Below are positions 1-9,100 of a DNA stretch of 15,658 nt, piece after piece. The first letter of the stretch is position 1. Each line of letters starts with the position of its first letter. The notes under the pieces are model-generated. The model was not told the origin of the DNA, searched no databases, and was given only the letters and a program-made list of their open reading frames with translations. Source of the DNA: Verrucomicrobiales bacterium (GTDB taxonomy: Bacteria > Verrucomicrobiota > Verrucomicrobiia > Verrucomicrobiales > DEV007); the NCBI GenBank assembly GCA_007123695.1, contig SLGN01000058.1, positions 1 to 15,658 of the forward strand. The letters are read 5' to 3'. A program made the position numbers and the translations under genes.

Positions 1-1
1 C

Positions 2-1276
2 TTCGCCCTCAGTTTCTCCAGCACGGTGTTCGCGGTGAAGGCCCTCGACGAGAACGGCGACCTCGGCTCCGCCCACGGCCGCGTCGCCATCGGCATCCTC
101 GTCATGCAGGACGTCTTCGCGGTGCTCTTCCTCACCGCCTCAACCGGGAAGGTGCCTTCGCTCTGGGCCATCGCCGCGGTCGCCGCGATGTTGTTGGCGC
201 GCCCGGCCCTCGGCTGGATCGTGGCCCGATCGGGACACGGGGAGCTGCTGACACTTTGCGGGCTCTTCCTCGCCTTCGTCGTCGGCGCCAAGGCCTTCTC
301 GGCGGTGGGCTTGAAGGCCGACCTCGGCGCGCTCTTCGTCGGGGTTCTCGTCGGGGCGCACCCGCGCTCCGGCGAGCTGAAGAAATCGCTGAACGAAATC
401 ACCGACATCCTCCTCGTCGGCTTCTTCCTCCAGATCGGCTTGGAGGGCTCGCTGACCTGGCAGGGACTGGGCTGGGCCGCGTTCTTCCTGCTGCTGCTGC
501 CGCTCAAGAGCGCGGGCTTCTTCGCGCTGCTGACCCGCTTCAATCTGCGGGCGCGCACCTCGTGGATGGCGGCGACTTCGCTCTCGACCTACAGCGAATT
601 CGGGCTCATCGTGATGGCGCTGGGGGTGACCCAAGGCTGGATCGGATCGGAATGGCTCGTCGCCGTGGCGCTGGCCCTCTCCATCAGCTTTCTCCTCGCC
701 GCGCCGCTCAACCGCCGCGCCGAAGCCATCTACGACCCCATCAGCGACCGGCTCAAGCGATGGGAGTCCAAGGGCCCGCGCGAGGACGAACTGCCCACGC
801 TCGACCAAGGCGAGCGGATCGCCGTCTTTGGGATGGGGCGCGTCGGCCTCGCCGTCTACCATGCCCTCGAGGCCCGCTTTCCCGGCCTCGTCATCGGCTT
901 CGACCGCGATCCCAAGGCCGTCGCCGAGCACCTCCAGCGCGAGCGCAACGTGAAGCTCGCCGACGCCACCGACTCCGATTTCTGGGAGGCGGTCTGCCCG
1001 AGCGACAATCTCGACCTCGCCGTGCTCGCGATGCCGACCCACGCCGCCAACGTCCACGCGGTGGAGACGCTCCGCCGCCACGACTTCGAGGGCGTCGTCG
1101 CCGTCGCCGGAAAGTTTCCCGAAGACATCCGCGAACTCCGCGGCCTCGGCGTCGACACCGCCTTCGACCTCTACTCGAAGGCGGGCTCCAGCTTCGCCGG
1201 ACACGTCATCAACGTATTCTCCCAGCAGCGCCCCGACCTCGCGAAGCGGTGGCGGACGGTGCTGGACAAGGAGTGA
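2..1276 (+). CDS. Kef-type monovalent cation:proton antiporter (CPA2) with C-terminal RCK/TrkA-N domain, 5'-truncated by the window edge
   Basis: An inner-membrane K+(Na+)/H+ exchanger of the CPA2 family. The reading frame is open from base 2, and the first visible residues (ALSFSSTVFAVKAL) are a conserved internal Kef segment, so the real start lies upstream; the first possible start codon in view is a GTG at 26 that is not the true start. Several hydrophobic membrane segments fill bases 80-720, with the conserved SEFG signature near 595. A soluble RCK_N domain follows from about 810, with the Rossmann motif GMGRVG near 832-850 and an acidic strand end (GFDRDP) that suits NAD(H) binding. The protein ends soon after this domain, without an obvious TrkA-C domain. 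The FMN reductase gene starts 26 bases downstream, which suggests co-transcription. E. coli KefB/KefC are gated by glutathione adducts and need a flavoprotein partner; whether this protein is gated likewise is inference. Confidence 0.9.
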   Translation, partial: FALSFSSTVFAVKALDENGDLGSAHGRVAIGILVMQDVFAVLFLTASTGKVPSLWAIAAVAAMLLARPALGWIVARSGHGELLTLCGLFLAFVVGAKAFSAVGLKADLGALFVGVLVGAHPRSGELKKSLNEITDILLVGFFLQIGLEGSLTWQGLGWAAFFLLLLPLKSAGFFALLTRFNLRARTSWMAATSLSTYSEFGLIVMALGVTQGWIGSEWLVAVALALSISFLLAAPLNRRAEAIYDPISDRLKRWESKGPREDELPTLDQGERIAVFGMGRVGLAVYHALEARFPGLVIGFDRDPKAVAEHLQRERNVKLADATDSDFWEAVCPSDNLDLAVLAMPTHAANVHAVETLRRHDFEGVVAVAGKFPEDIRELRGLGVDTAFDLYSKAGSSFAGHVINVFSQQRPDLAKRWRTVLDKE

Positions 1277-1302
1277 ACCGCTTCGCATCCCCGCCCCCAT
1301 CC

Positions 1303-1857
1303 ATGAACGTCTCCATCGTCAACGCCAACCTCTGCCCCGGCGGCAAGCCCGCCGTGCTCGCCGACACGCTCGCCGCCCTGTTCGCCGCCGAGGGCCACGC
1401 GGCCCGGCTCCTCTCCCTGAGCGAGCGGCCGCTCCCGAACTGCGACGGCGCGAGTTGCTACGCCGACGAGCGCACCATCGACGCCACCGCCGAACTGGCC
1501 GCGGCCGACGCCATCGTCCTCGTCTCGCCGATCTACAACTACGACCTCAACGCGGCCGCGAAGAACTTTATCGAGCTGACCGGCGCAAGCTGGAAGGGCA
1601 AGGCCGTCGCCCTCGCCTGCACCGCCGGAGCCGACCGCAGCTACCTCGCCCCGCTCGGCTTCATCAACAGCCTCTCCATCGACTACCGCTGCCTCGTCTC
1701 CCCCCGCTTCGTCTATGCGACGCGCGGCGATTTCGCCGACGGCAACGCCCTGCCCGCCGACGGCGAGATCCACCGGCGCCTGCGGCTCCTTGCCAAGGAA
1801 CTCCCCATCCTCGCCGAGGCCGCCACCCGGATCGCCGGGCTCGCCATCGAGGATTGA
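1303..1857 (+). CDS. NAD(P)H-dependent FMN reductase-like flavoprotein (flavodoxin fold)
   Basis: A 184-residue cytoplasmic protein of the NADPH-dependent FMN reductase type. These enzymes bind FMN and reduce flavins, quinones or azo compounds with NAD(P)H. The N-terminal strand (MNVSIVNANLCPGGKPAVL) leads into the phosphate-binding loop. The mid-protein motif SPIYNYDLNAAAKNFIEL (about residues 78-95) is the conserved flavin-edge SP.Y...... .KN..D segment of the family. The ATG at 1303 is chosen because it begins the first beta strand; the open frame upstream is out-of-frame overlap with the antiporter. No Shine-Dalgarno motif precedes it. It lies 26 bases after the Kef gene and 27 before the GGT gene, so all three probably share a transcript. 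Its position recalls the KefF/KefG ancillary oxidoreductases beside kefC/kefB, although it resembles the FMN_red rather than the Flavodoxin_2 family. Confidence 0.85.
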   Translation: MNVSIVNANLCPGGKPAVLADTLAALFAAEGHAARLLSLSERPLPNCDGASCYADERTIDATAELAAADAIVLVSPIYNYDLNAAAKNFIELTGASWKGKAVALACTAGADRSYLAPLGFINSLSIDYRCLVSPRFVYATRGDFADGNALPADGEIHRRLRLLAKELPILAEAATRIAGLAIED

Positions 1858-1884
1858 TTCCAGGCGCCCCCCGCCCGAGCCTCC

Positions 1885-3771
1885 ATGAAAACCTTCCGAC
1901 CCGCCCTCGCTCTCGCCCCCGCTCTCGCCCTCGCTCTTCTCGCACCCCTAGGCCTGCTCGCCGCGCGCAGCGCACCCGCCGCCGAGCAGGCGGTCGACGT
2001 CTCCGACCCCGAGGTGCGCACCGATTCCGGCGATCTCGGTCCCGGACCCAGCGGTCCCTTCGTGGCGCGGCACGGCATGGTCGCGACCTCCTCTTTGCAC
2101 GCCTCCGTCGCCGCGCTCGAGACGCTGCGCGCCGGCGGCAACGCCTTCGACGCGGCGGTGGTGGCGCAGTTCGTCCTGTCCCTGACAGAGCCCTACGCCA
2201 GCGGCATCGGCGGCGGTCTTTTCGCCCTCGGCTACGAAGCGGAAAGCGGCACCGTCTTCGCCCTCGACGGTCGCGAGGAATCCCCCGCCGACTTCGGGCC
2301 GGAACAGTTCCGCGACGAAGAGGGCGGCACCCTGCCGTTCCGCGAGCACGCCACCGGAGGCAACGCCGCCGGGGTGCCCGGCACCGTGGCCGCCTGCGTC
2401 CGGCTGCTGGAGGAACGCGGCACCCTGTCGCTCGCCGAAGCCGTCGCTCCGGCGGCGCGGCTCGCCCGCGACGGCTTCGTCGTCAGCCATTCCTTCGCCG
2501 CGAACGTCGCGGCGCATTGGGACCGTCTCCAGCGCTTCCCCGAATCCGCCCGGCTCTTCGGACGCGAGGACGGCACGCCCCTGCAGGCCGGCGACCTCTT
2601 CCGCAATCCCGACTTCGCCGCCACCCTCGGGCGGCTCGCCGAGCACGGCGCCGGGGACTTCTACCGGGGCGAAATCGCCGCCGACATCGTCGCGGCGGTC
2701 CGCGATGCCTCGGTCCGCCCCGGCCTCATGACGCCCGAGGACCTCGCCGGCTACCGCGCGGTGGAGCGGCGGCCCGTCGAGACCGACTACCACGGCTACC
2801 GCATCGTCGGCATGCCCCCGCCCTCCAGCGGCGGCATCTCCCTCGGGCAGATGCTCAATCTGCTCGAGGCGACCGGCTTCCGGGAGCTGCCCCGGGGCGG
2901 GGCCGATTCGCTGCACCGGCTCATCGACGCGCAGAACCTCGCCTTCGCCGACCGCAACCGCTACCTCGCCGACGCCGACTTCGCCGACGTGCCCGGCGCC
3001 GCCCTGCTCGACAAGGAATACGCCCGGCGGCTCGCCGACGGGCTCGGACTGGAGCGTGCCGCGACCGTTCCCGCCGAGGCCGGCGAGGCGGGCCCGCCCT
3101 TCTGGCACGAGCCCGCCGCCGCCGCCGCCGACACCGAGAGCGAATCGACCACCCATTTCTCGGTCGTCGACGAGGCCCGCAACCTCGTCGCCATCACCTC
3201 CACCATCGAGCAGCATTTCGGCTGCGGCATCGTCGTGCCGGGACGCGGCTTTCTGCTCAACAACCAGCTCACCGACTTCGACGCCGCGCCGTCCCATGCG
3301 GACGCCGCAGAGGCAGCAGAGGCCGACCCGCCCAACGCCCCGGAGGCAGGACGGCGTCCCCGCCGCAGCGCTCTCGACGGCGAAGACGGCGAGCCCGGGG
3401 CCAAGCGCCCCCGCTCCAGCATGACCCCCACCCTCGTCTTCCACGAAGGCGAACCCCGCCTCGTCCTCGGATCGCCCGGAGGCAGCCGCATTATCGGCAT
3501 CACCCTGAACGTCCTCGTCGGAATCCTCGACCACGGCCTCGATCCGCAGGCCGCCGTGAACGCTCCCCGCGTCGTCGCCCGCAACGGGCCCGCCGAACTC
3601 GAGCTGCCCTATCACAACGACAAGGATCTTCGCCGCGAGCTCGAATCCCGCGGATTCAAGACCACCCGGTCCTCGCGCTTCGGATCGGTGCAGGCCATCC
3701 TCGTCGGACCCGACGGATTCCTCCAGGGCGCCGCCGACCCCCGCCGCGAGGGAATCGCCCTCGGCTACTGA
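1885..3771 (+). CDS. ggt: Gamma-glutamyltransferase / glutathione hydrolase precursor
   Basis: A 628-residue N-terminal-nucleophile hydrolase that cleaves glutathione and other gamma-glutamyl compounds or transfers the glutamyl group. A signal peptide (basic MKTFR, long Ala/Leu core, cleavage likely near residues 30-33) sends it to the periplasm. The large-subunit signatures are present: GMVATSSLHAS near 64, the SGIGGG loop near 106-111, and ALDGREESPA with Arg130 as the expected substrate-binding Arg. Autoprocessing should occur before Thr422 in STTHFSVVD, which becomes the catalytic Thr of the small subunit. LLNNQ..DF, SSMTPT and GSPGGSRI follow and complete the active site. The loop between DF (464-465) and SSMTPT (511) is about 18 residues longer than in the E. 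coli enzyme and is made of charged low-complexity sequence. It is the third gene of a rightward cluster; no clear ribosome binding site precedes the ATG. Confidence 0.95.
   Translation: MKTFRPALALAPALALALLAPLGLLAARSAPAAEQAVDVSDPEVRTDSGDLGPGPSGPFVARHGMVATSSLHASVAALETLRAGGNAFDAAVVAQFVLSLTEPYASGIGGGLFALGYEAESGTVFALDGREESPADFGPEQFRDEEGGTLPFREHATGGNAAGVPGTVAACVRLLEERGTLSLAEAVAPAARLARDGFVVSHSFAANVAAHWDRLQRFPESARLFGREDGTPLQAGDLFRNPDFAATLGRLAEHGAGDFYRGEIAADIVAAVRDASVRPGLMTPEDLAGYRAVERRPVETDYHGYRIVGMPPPSSGGISLGQMLNLLEATGFRELPRGGADSLHRLIDAQNLAFADRNRYLADADFADVPGAALLDKEYARRLADGLGLERAATVPAEAGEAGPPFWHEPAAAAADTESESTTHFSVVDEARNLVAITSTIEQHFGCGIVVPGRGFLLNNQLTDFDAAPSHADAAEAAEADPPNAPEAGRRPRRSALDGEDGEPGAKRPRSSMTPTLVFHEGEPRLVLGSPGGSRIIGITLNVLVGILDHGLDPQAAVNAPRVVARNGPAELELPYHNDKDLRRELESRGFKTTRSSRFGSVQAILVGPDGFLQGAADPRREGIALGY
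3299..3415 (+). repeat. Repeat-rich low-complexity insert within the ggt gene
   Basis: This stretch encodes the enlarged loop after the LLNNQ motif of GGT. It contains paired short direct repeats with 9-base spacing: GCAGAGGC at 3307 and 3316, and GACGGCGA at 3376 and 3385 (GACGGCG also occurs at 3350). A perfect 5-bp hairpin, CGGCG-TCCC-CGCCG, spans 3352-3365. The frame stays open and rejoins conserved GGT sequence at SSMTPT. It looks like a small repeat expansion or a dispersed-repeat fragment accepted into a surface loop; the origin is inference. Confidence 0.45.
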
Positions 3772-3775
3772 CCTT

Positions 3776-3795
3776 GCCGGGCCTGGAGGGCCGGC
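3776..3795. terminator. Possible hairpin after ggt
   Basis: GCCGGGCC-TGGA-GGGCCGGC can fold into an 8-position stem with one G-G mismatch, beginning 4 bases after the ggt stop codon. No T-tract follows, so it could be a weak terminator, a 3'-end stabiliser or chance in GC-rich DNA. The rest of 3772-3907 shows no other clear signal; GGAATTCC around 3850 is a plain palindrome. Confidence 0.3.
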
Positions 3796-3907
3796 GGCAT
3801 CCGGGACGCGGTTCGGCATTTCCTCCGCGGCGGATCCTGTCGCGGGGCGGAATTCCTTGCAGTTCCGGCGGGATGCCCTTGAGTGAGCCGTTTCCCACCG
3901 ACCATCA

Positions 3908-4975
3908 ATGAAAGAACTCCTCGAAGAACTCAAGAACGTCCAGTCGCCCCACTGCATCTCCATCGTCCTCAACACCCACCGGACCCATCCCGAAAACCAG
4001 CAGGACCCCATTCTCTTGAAGAATCTCATCAAGGAGGCCGAGACCCGCCTCCTCGAGGTGATGGACAAGCGCAGCGCCGAAGTCTTTCTCGGGAAGCTCG
4101 AGCTCGTCGCGAGAGAAATCGACCACGAACAAAACCTCGAGAGCCTCGCCATCTTCGTGAACGAGGATCTGGCCCGCTACGTCCGGCTGCCCGTCGCCGT
4201 GACCAACCGCGTCGTCATCGACGGCACCTTCGCGACGCGCGATCTGGTGCGCACCCTTCACGCCGAGCACGCCTACTACGCCCTCGTCCTCAGCCGCAAG
4301 GTGGCACGCCTCGTCGAAGCCTTCGCCGACCGTCCCGTGCGGGAGCTCGGCGGCGATTTCCCCATGGACTACGGCCTGCTCTACACCACCGACCGGGAGG
4401 AGCGCAGCAAGGCCAGCGGCAGCGACCAGCTCGTCGAGGAGTTCTTCAACCGCGTCGACAAGGCGGTGCAGCGGGTCTGGCAGGAGCAGCCGCGCCCGCT
4501 CGTCCTCGTCACCGAAGACCGCAACATCGCCCACTACCGCAAAGTCGCCGACCGCGACCACGTCATCGCCACGGCGCAGTCCGTTCACGACGACGAACAG
4601 CCCCACCGCGTCGTCACCAAGGCGTGGGAGGCGGCCCAGCCGGCCTTCGAGGCCCGCAACGCCGCCCGCGTCGCGGAACTGCACAAGGCCGTCGCCGCAC
4701 AAAGCTTCCTCAGCGACCTCAACGACATCTGGCGGGCCCTGCAGGAAGGGCGCGGCGCCACTCTCTTCGTCAAGCGCGGCTACTTCCAGCCTGCCCGGGT
4801 GGACGGCGACCGGCTCGTGCCCCTCCACGAAGTCGCCACCAAGGTCGAGGGATTCATCGACGACGCCATCGACGAAATGATCGAGATCGCCCTCCAGCAC
4901 GGCGGCGAAGCGGTCTTCCTCGACGGCGACGAACTCGAGGAATTCCAGAACCTCGCCCTCGTCACGCGCTGGTAG
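3908..4975 (+). CDS. baeRF3-type (bacterial eRF1/Pelota-like) protein, probable ribosome-associated or hibernation factor
   Basis: A 355-residue soluble protein resembling bacterial archaeo-eukaryotic release-factor homologues, family 3. Recognisable features are HPENQQDPILLKNLIKEAETRL (about 27-48), LAIFVNEDLARYVRLP (80-95), the strongly family-like DGTFATRDLVRTLH (105-118), the central YYALVLS strand (123-129), and a C-terminal half (about 195-355) with an L7Ae/eRF1-domain-3-like ending GGEAVFLDGDELEEFQNLA. No GGQ peptidyl-hydrolysis motif is seen, so classical peptide release is unlikely. Relatives of this broad group include Balon, an eRF1 homologue that occupies the ribosomal A site in dormant cells; membership of the same subfamily is from memory and needs a profile search. 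The ATG at 3908 opens directly into the first helix. It is the last gene of the rightward block and converges on rlmN, itself a ribosome-modifying enzyme. Expression in starvation is plausible but nothing in the upstream 136 bases proves it. Confidence 0.75.
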   Translation: MKELLEELKNVQSPHCISIVLNTHRTHPENQQDPILLKNLIKEAETRLLEVMDKRSAEVFLGKLELVAREIDHEQNLESLAIFVNEDLARYVRLPVAVTNRVVIDGTFATRDLVRTLHAEHAYYALVLSRKVARLVEAFADRPVRELGGDFPMDYGLLYTTDREERSKASGSDQLVEEFFNRVDKAVQRVWQEQPRPLVLVTEDRNIAHYRKVADRDHVIATAQSVHDDEQPHRVVTKAWEAAQPAFEARNAARVAELHKAVAAQSFLSDLNDIWRALQEGRGATLFVKRGYFQPARVDGDRLVPLHEVATKVEGFIDDAIDEMIEIALQHGGEAVFLDGDELEEFQNLALVTRW

Positions 4976-4980
4976 ATGCC

Positions 4981-5016
4981 GTGCCCGTGGCCGGCCGCTT
5001 GCGCCGGCTACGGCAC
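4981..5016. terminator. Bidirectional terminator-like hairpin between convergent genes
   Basis: GTGCCCGTGGCCGGC (4981-4995) pairs with GCCGGCTACGGCAC (5003-5016), giving about 14 base pairs with one bulged C and one G-U pair around a short loop. It begins 6 bases after the stop codon of the baeRF-like gene and extends into the last codons and stop of rlmN on the other strand. There is no U-tract on either side, so its role as an intrinsic terminator is likely but unproven. Confidence 0.5.
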
Positions 5017-6075
5017 GCAGCGGGCGGCGGCCTCGGTCTTCAACTGTCCGCAGGCTGCGGCGATGTCGCCTCCGCGCGTCTCGCGCACCGTCGCGGCGAT
5101 CCCGGCCCCGAGCAGTTCGAGCTGGAAGGCGCGGACGCCATCCGGCGGCGTCGGACGGTAGGGCGCTCCGGGCCAGGGATTGAAAGGGATCAGGTTCACC
5201 TTCGCCGGAAGATCATCGAGCAATTGCACCAGCTCCCGCGCCTCGCGAAGCCCGTCGTTCACTCCCTCGAGCAAGGTGTAGGCGAAAAGGATGCGGCGGC
5301 TGTTGGATAGGCCTGGATAGCCGCAGCAGGCCTTCATCAGCTCGGCGAGCGGGTAGCACCGGTTGACCGGCACAAGACGGTCGCGCAGCTCGTCGCGGGG
5401 AGCGTGCAGCGAGACTCCGAGATTGACCCCCAGCTCGCGCCCGCAACGCCCGATCGCCGGAACGACGCCAGCCGTCGAGACAGTGATGCGGCGCCGCGAG
5501 ATGGCGATGCCGTCGCGGTCCGAGATCGTGCGCACGGCGGTGGCGACGGACTCGTAGTTGGCGAGCGGCTCACCCATTCCCATGAAGACGACATTGGAAA
5601 GGCGGCGCGGCATCTCGGCGGGCAATGCGTGGTCTCCCAGCAGATCCCGTGCGAGGAGAACCTGGCCGACGATCTCTCCGGCAGTGAGATTTCTGGAGAG
5701 CCGCTGCGTTCCAGTGTGGCAAAAGCGGCAGGCCAGGGCGCATCCGACCTGGCTGGAGACGCAGAGCGTGCCCCGGTCCCCGTCGGGGATGAAGACCGAT
5801 TCGACCCGCGCCCCGTCGGCGAAGGAGAGCAGCCATTTCACCGTACCGTCGGCGGCTCTTTGTTCCCATGCGACCGCCGGACGCCCCACGCAGCCCTCGC
5901 GCCTCATACGATCGAGCAGCGCTGCAGAAAGACGTCCCTCGTGCCGCAGCGCTTCGGGGTCTCGCCCTCCCTTGCGGTGCAGCCAAGTCCACACTGTGCC
6001 TTCGTTGGCGCCGCGCCCGCCCTCGGCAAGCCAGCGGCGCAGCTCTTCGCGGCTCAGGGAGGCGAGATCGACCAT
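5008..6075 (-). CDS. rlmN: 23S rRNA (adenine(2503)-C(2))-methyltransferase RlmN (also tRNA A37), radical SAM
   Basis: A cytoplasmic radical-SAM enzyme that methylates C2 of A2503 in 23S rRNA, and A37 of some tRNAs in many bacteria, by a ping-pong mechanism. From the chosen ATG (6075) it is 355 residues. Cys112, Cys116 and Cys119 (CALACRFC) bind the [4Fe-4S] cluster; Cys105 in TLCVSSQVGC matches the E. coli Cys118 base, and Cys342 in RETRGGDIAAACGQL matches the methyl-carrying Cys355. GMGEP (165-169) and the SLHAPRDELRD segment are also typical. The N-terminal accessory domain (LASLSREELRRWLAE) begins two residues after Met1. A GTG at 6135 would add 20 atypical residues and overlap hrpA, so it is not preferred. 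The gene lies 52 bases downstream of hrpA on the same strand, suggesting a two-gene RNA-related operon. The sequence before the ATG has no Shine-Dalgarno motif. Confidence 0.95.
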   Translation of the reverse strand: MVDLASLSREELRRWLAEGGRGANEGTVWTWLHRKGGRDPEALRHEGRLSAALLDRMRREGCVGRPAVAWEQRAADGTVKWLLSFADGARVESVFIPDGDRGTLCVSSQVGCALACRFCHTGTQRLSRNLTAGEIVGQVLLARDLLGDHALPAEMPRRLSNVVFMGMGEPLANYESVATAVRTISDRDGIAISRRRITVSTAGVVPAIGRCGRELGVNLGVSLHAPRDELRDRLVPVNRCYPLAELMKACCGYPGLSNSRRILFAYTLLEGVNDGLREARELVQLLDDLPAKVNLIPFNPWPGAPYRPTPPDGVRAFQLELLGAGIAATVRETRGGDIAAACGQLKTEAAARCVP

Positions 6076-6127
6076 CGGAAAGGAATACCGGCACCGGTCG
6101 GGGAACTCAAGGAAAAGAACACTGCGG

Positions 6128-9100
6128 CTACCCACCCTTCAACCGCGCTCTCAGCTCGGGGGCGAAATGCTTCAGGCGCAGGTCGCGGTCGGCGGCGAGG
6201 GCGGCGGCGTGAACGACGGCGGGCGGGCCCTTCCCGCATTCGCACCCGGACCCGCGCCAATCGATCGCGGCGGTCTCGGCCTCGTAGCGCTCCAGCTTCT
6301 GCAAGTCCTTCGCCGGCGGGGCGCCGAGCATCCGCGTGATCCGCAGCTCGAGGCCCTGAAAATGCACAAGCGATCTGGCGAAGTCGTCCACGAGGAGCCA
6401 TCCGGGCGCGAGGAGCCGGTCGAACTGCCGCCGCGCGTCCTCGATGGACTGTTCGTAGCCGCGCGGCGCCTCGGCGAGCAGCCCCGAGACCGTCTCGGCG
6501 ACCTTGAGGACGCGGGCGACCGCCTCGCACACGAGAGGGGCATGACCGAAAATCTCCCCGTCGCAGCGGGCCGACGCAGCCTCCCATTCCGAAGGGGAGA
6601 AGGGCGTGCCGAGCAGGTCGGCGAGGATGCGCCGGAGCAGGTCCTCCTTTTGCTCCGCGGCTCCCGGCCCGAGCCGCGCCAGAAGGAAGGACTCGCCCGG
6701 AGATAGAAAGCGGCCCGCAACTGCCTTCGGCACCCCCGTCGCCGGCTTGCCGGGAGCCGCCGCCTTGGGCGCGGGCGCGGGCGCCCGCCCCAGGTCCCCA
6801 AAGGCCGCCGCGAGCGAGTTGAAGGCGGGGCCCGGCTTCTCCCCGATCCTTGACGCGGCCGCGACAGGAATCGGGGCGTCCGTCTTCCCCGCGAACATCG
6901 CCGCGAGGAGCCGGTCGATCCGGTCCTTCCTGACAAAACGATAAAGGCGCGTCGTTCCGAGACGGTGCTGGAACAGGGCGCATTCCTCGCTGGGCCAGAG
7001 CCGCATTGCAGGGCGGTCGGCACCGGTGTCGTGCAGGCCGGGAAAGCCGCAGGTGTGGCGGTCGAGCTCGACGCGCCGGGGCAGTTCGCCGAAGTTCCAC
7101 GAACCCACCGCAGCCCGCTCGAAGCGCCCCTTGGCGACCGTCTCGAAGCGGTCGCGGACGCGTCCGGCGAGGGCGCGCTGGAGCTCCTCCAGCTCGTGCC
7201 CGGCGCCCACGACGCGCCCGGCGTCGTCGAGCACTTCGAAGCGGAGGCGCAAATGCTCCGGCAGCCGCGCGAGCTCGAAGGAGCCCGGCGTGACGACGAG
7301 CCCGTGCGCCTCGTGAAGGTGGTCGACGACCGCCTCGAGCAGACCGCAGGCGGGCTCGTAGCCTTCCCACGCGGCGAGAAAGTCCTCGACGACCTCGCGG
7401 TTGGCCGGCAGCAGGGTACGGGTCTCCTTGCGCAGGCAGCGCAGCAGCGCTCCGACCTTTTCCCCGATCCAGCCGGGCACGAGCCATTCGCCGAACCAGG
7501 CCGGCAGGTGCGGCAGCTCGACGAGGGGCAGCTCGCAGGTGATGCCGTCGGCGGGGTCGGAGGGATTGTGGAGGTAGCGCAGGACGAACTCGGTCGCCCC
7601 GTCGGGCGAGGGGATCGTGTCGGGGTAGTCCTCGGGCCGGATCGGATCGGGCCGCGGCACGAGGCAGTCCTCGAGGGAGAAGTCGAGGAAGCCGGGATTC
7701 TGCTTCGCGATCCAGCGCTCGAAGTCCTTCTGCGTGCAGATCGAGGCGGGGACGCGGTCCTCGTAGAAGGCGACGATGCCGGGCGGGTGGAGCAGCCCGC
7801 CGAGCCGGCGCGTCTTGTGCTCGAGCCGCTCCGCCGCGGCCATGGTCTCGCGGTTGCGTGCGAGCGCGGCGATGGGGGCGCGGGTGTTGCCGTTGACGAG
7901 GGCCTCGAGCAGGAAGATCTCGCGGGCGACCCTCGCGTCGATGCGCCCGTAATGGACGCGGCGTTTCTCGACGACGGGCAGGCCGAAGGCGAGGACGCGC
8001 TCCTCGCCGTAGACGGCGCCCTGCTCGGGGCTCCAGTGGGGATTGGAGTAGCGGTAGCGGCAGAGGTGGGGCGCCACCTTCTCGAACCAGCCGGGGTCGA
8101 AGACGGCGGCGTTGCGTGCGTAGAGCCGGCTCGTCTCGACCAGTTCGAAGGCCATCACCCAGGCGGGCGAGGCGCCGAAGAGGCCCGATCCGGGAAAGAG
8201 GTGGAAGGTCGAGTCGCCCGCCCCGCGGTAGCCCTGCCCCTTTCCACGCCAGGTGCCGATGCGGCTCGGAATCGCGGCGAGGACGGCGCGGTGGAGCGGC
8301 TCGCTGTAGGTGTCGGCAGGATCTTCGAGGGGTGTGTTCGGGTCGGGCAGCCGCCACTTCATCTCGCGCAGGGTGGCGCGCAGCTCGCGATGGAGGTTCA
8401 GCCACTCCTGGGTGCGGCGGTGGTTGAGGAAATGGCGCTGGCAGAACTTGCGGAGCTGGTTGCCCGACTGCCGCCTCGCTCCGTCGAGGCCGTGCCAGAG
8501 CCGCAGCCACATGGTGAAGTCGGACCGCTTGTCGCGGAACTTGGCGTGGGCCTCGTCGGCGGCCTGCTGGCGGTCGCGGGGGCGCTCGCGCGGATCCTGC
8601 ACCGCGAGGGCGCTGGCGACGACGAGACCCTCGGCGAGGCAGCCTTCGGCCTCGGCCGCGACGAGAATGCGCCCGACGCGCGGATCGAGGGGCAGCCGCG
8701 CGAGGCTGTGGCCCAACCCTGTCAGGTGGACGACCCGACCCTGTTTGGTGAGGGCTCCGATCTCCTCGAGCGCGCGGTAGGCCTGGGTGACGCGCTTCGG
8801 CTGGGGCGGATCGACGAAGGGGAAGTCGAGCGGATCGCCGAGGCCGAGGTGCTCCATCTGCAGGACGACCCCGGCGAGGTTCGATCGCCGGATTTCGGGA
8901 TCGGTGAAGTCGGGGCGCTCGGCGAACTCCTCTTCGGAGTAAAGCCGCAGGCAGACGCCCTCGCTGATGCGGCCGCAGCGACCGCGCCGCTGGCGCGCGC
9001 TGGCCTTGGAGACCGGCTCGACCCGGAGCCGCTGGACGCCCGAGCCGGGATCGTGGCGGCTCACCCGGGCGAGGCCCGAGTCGATCACAAAGCGGATCCC

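Noticed and set aside
1455..3911. 818-residue Arg/Pro-rich plus-strand frame
   Set aside because: Arg/Pro-rich out-of-frame translation typical of GC-rich coding DNA; the ggt frame is the real one.
1948..4152. 734-residue minus-strand open frame across ggt and the baeRF-like gene
   Set aside because: It overlaps two genes with clear family motifs and shows only GC-rich antisense composition.
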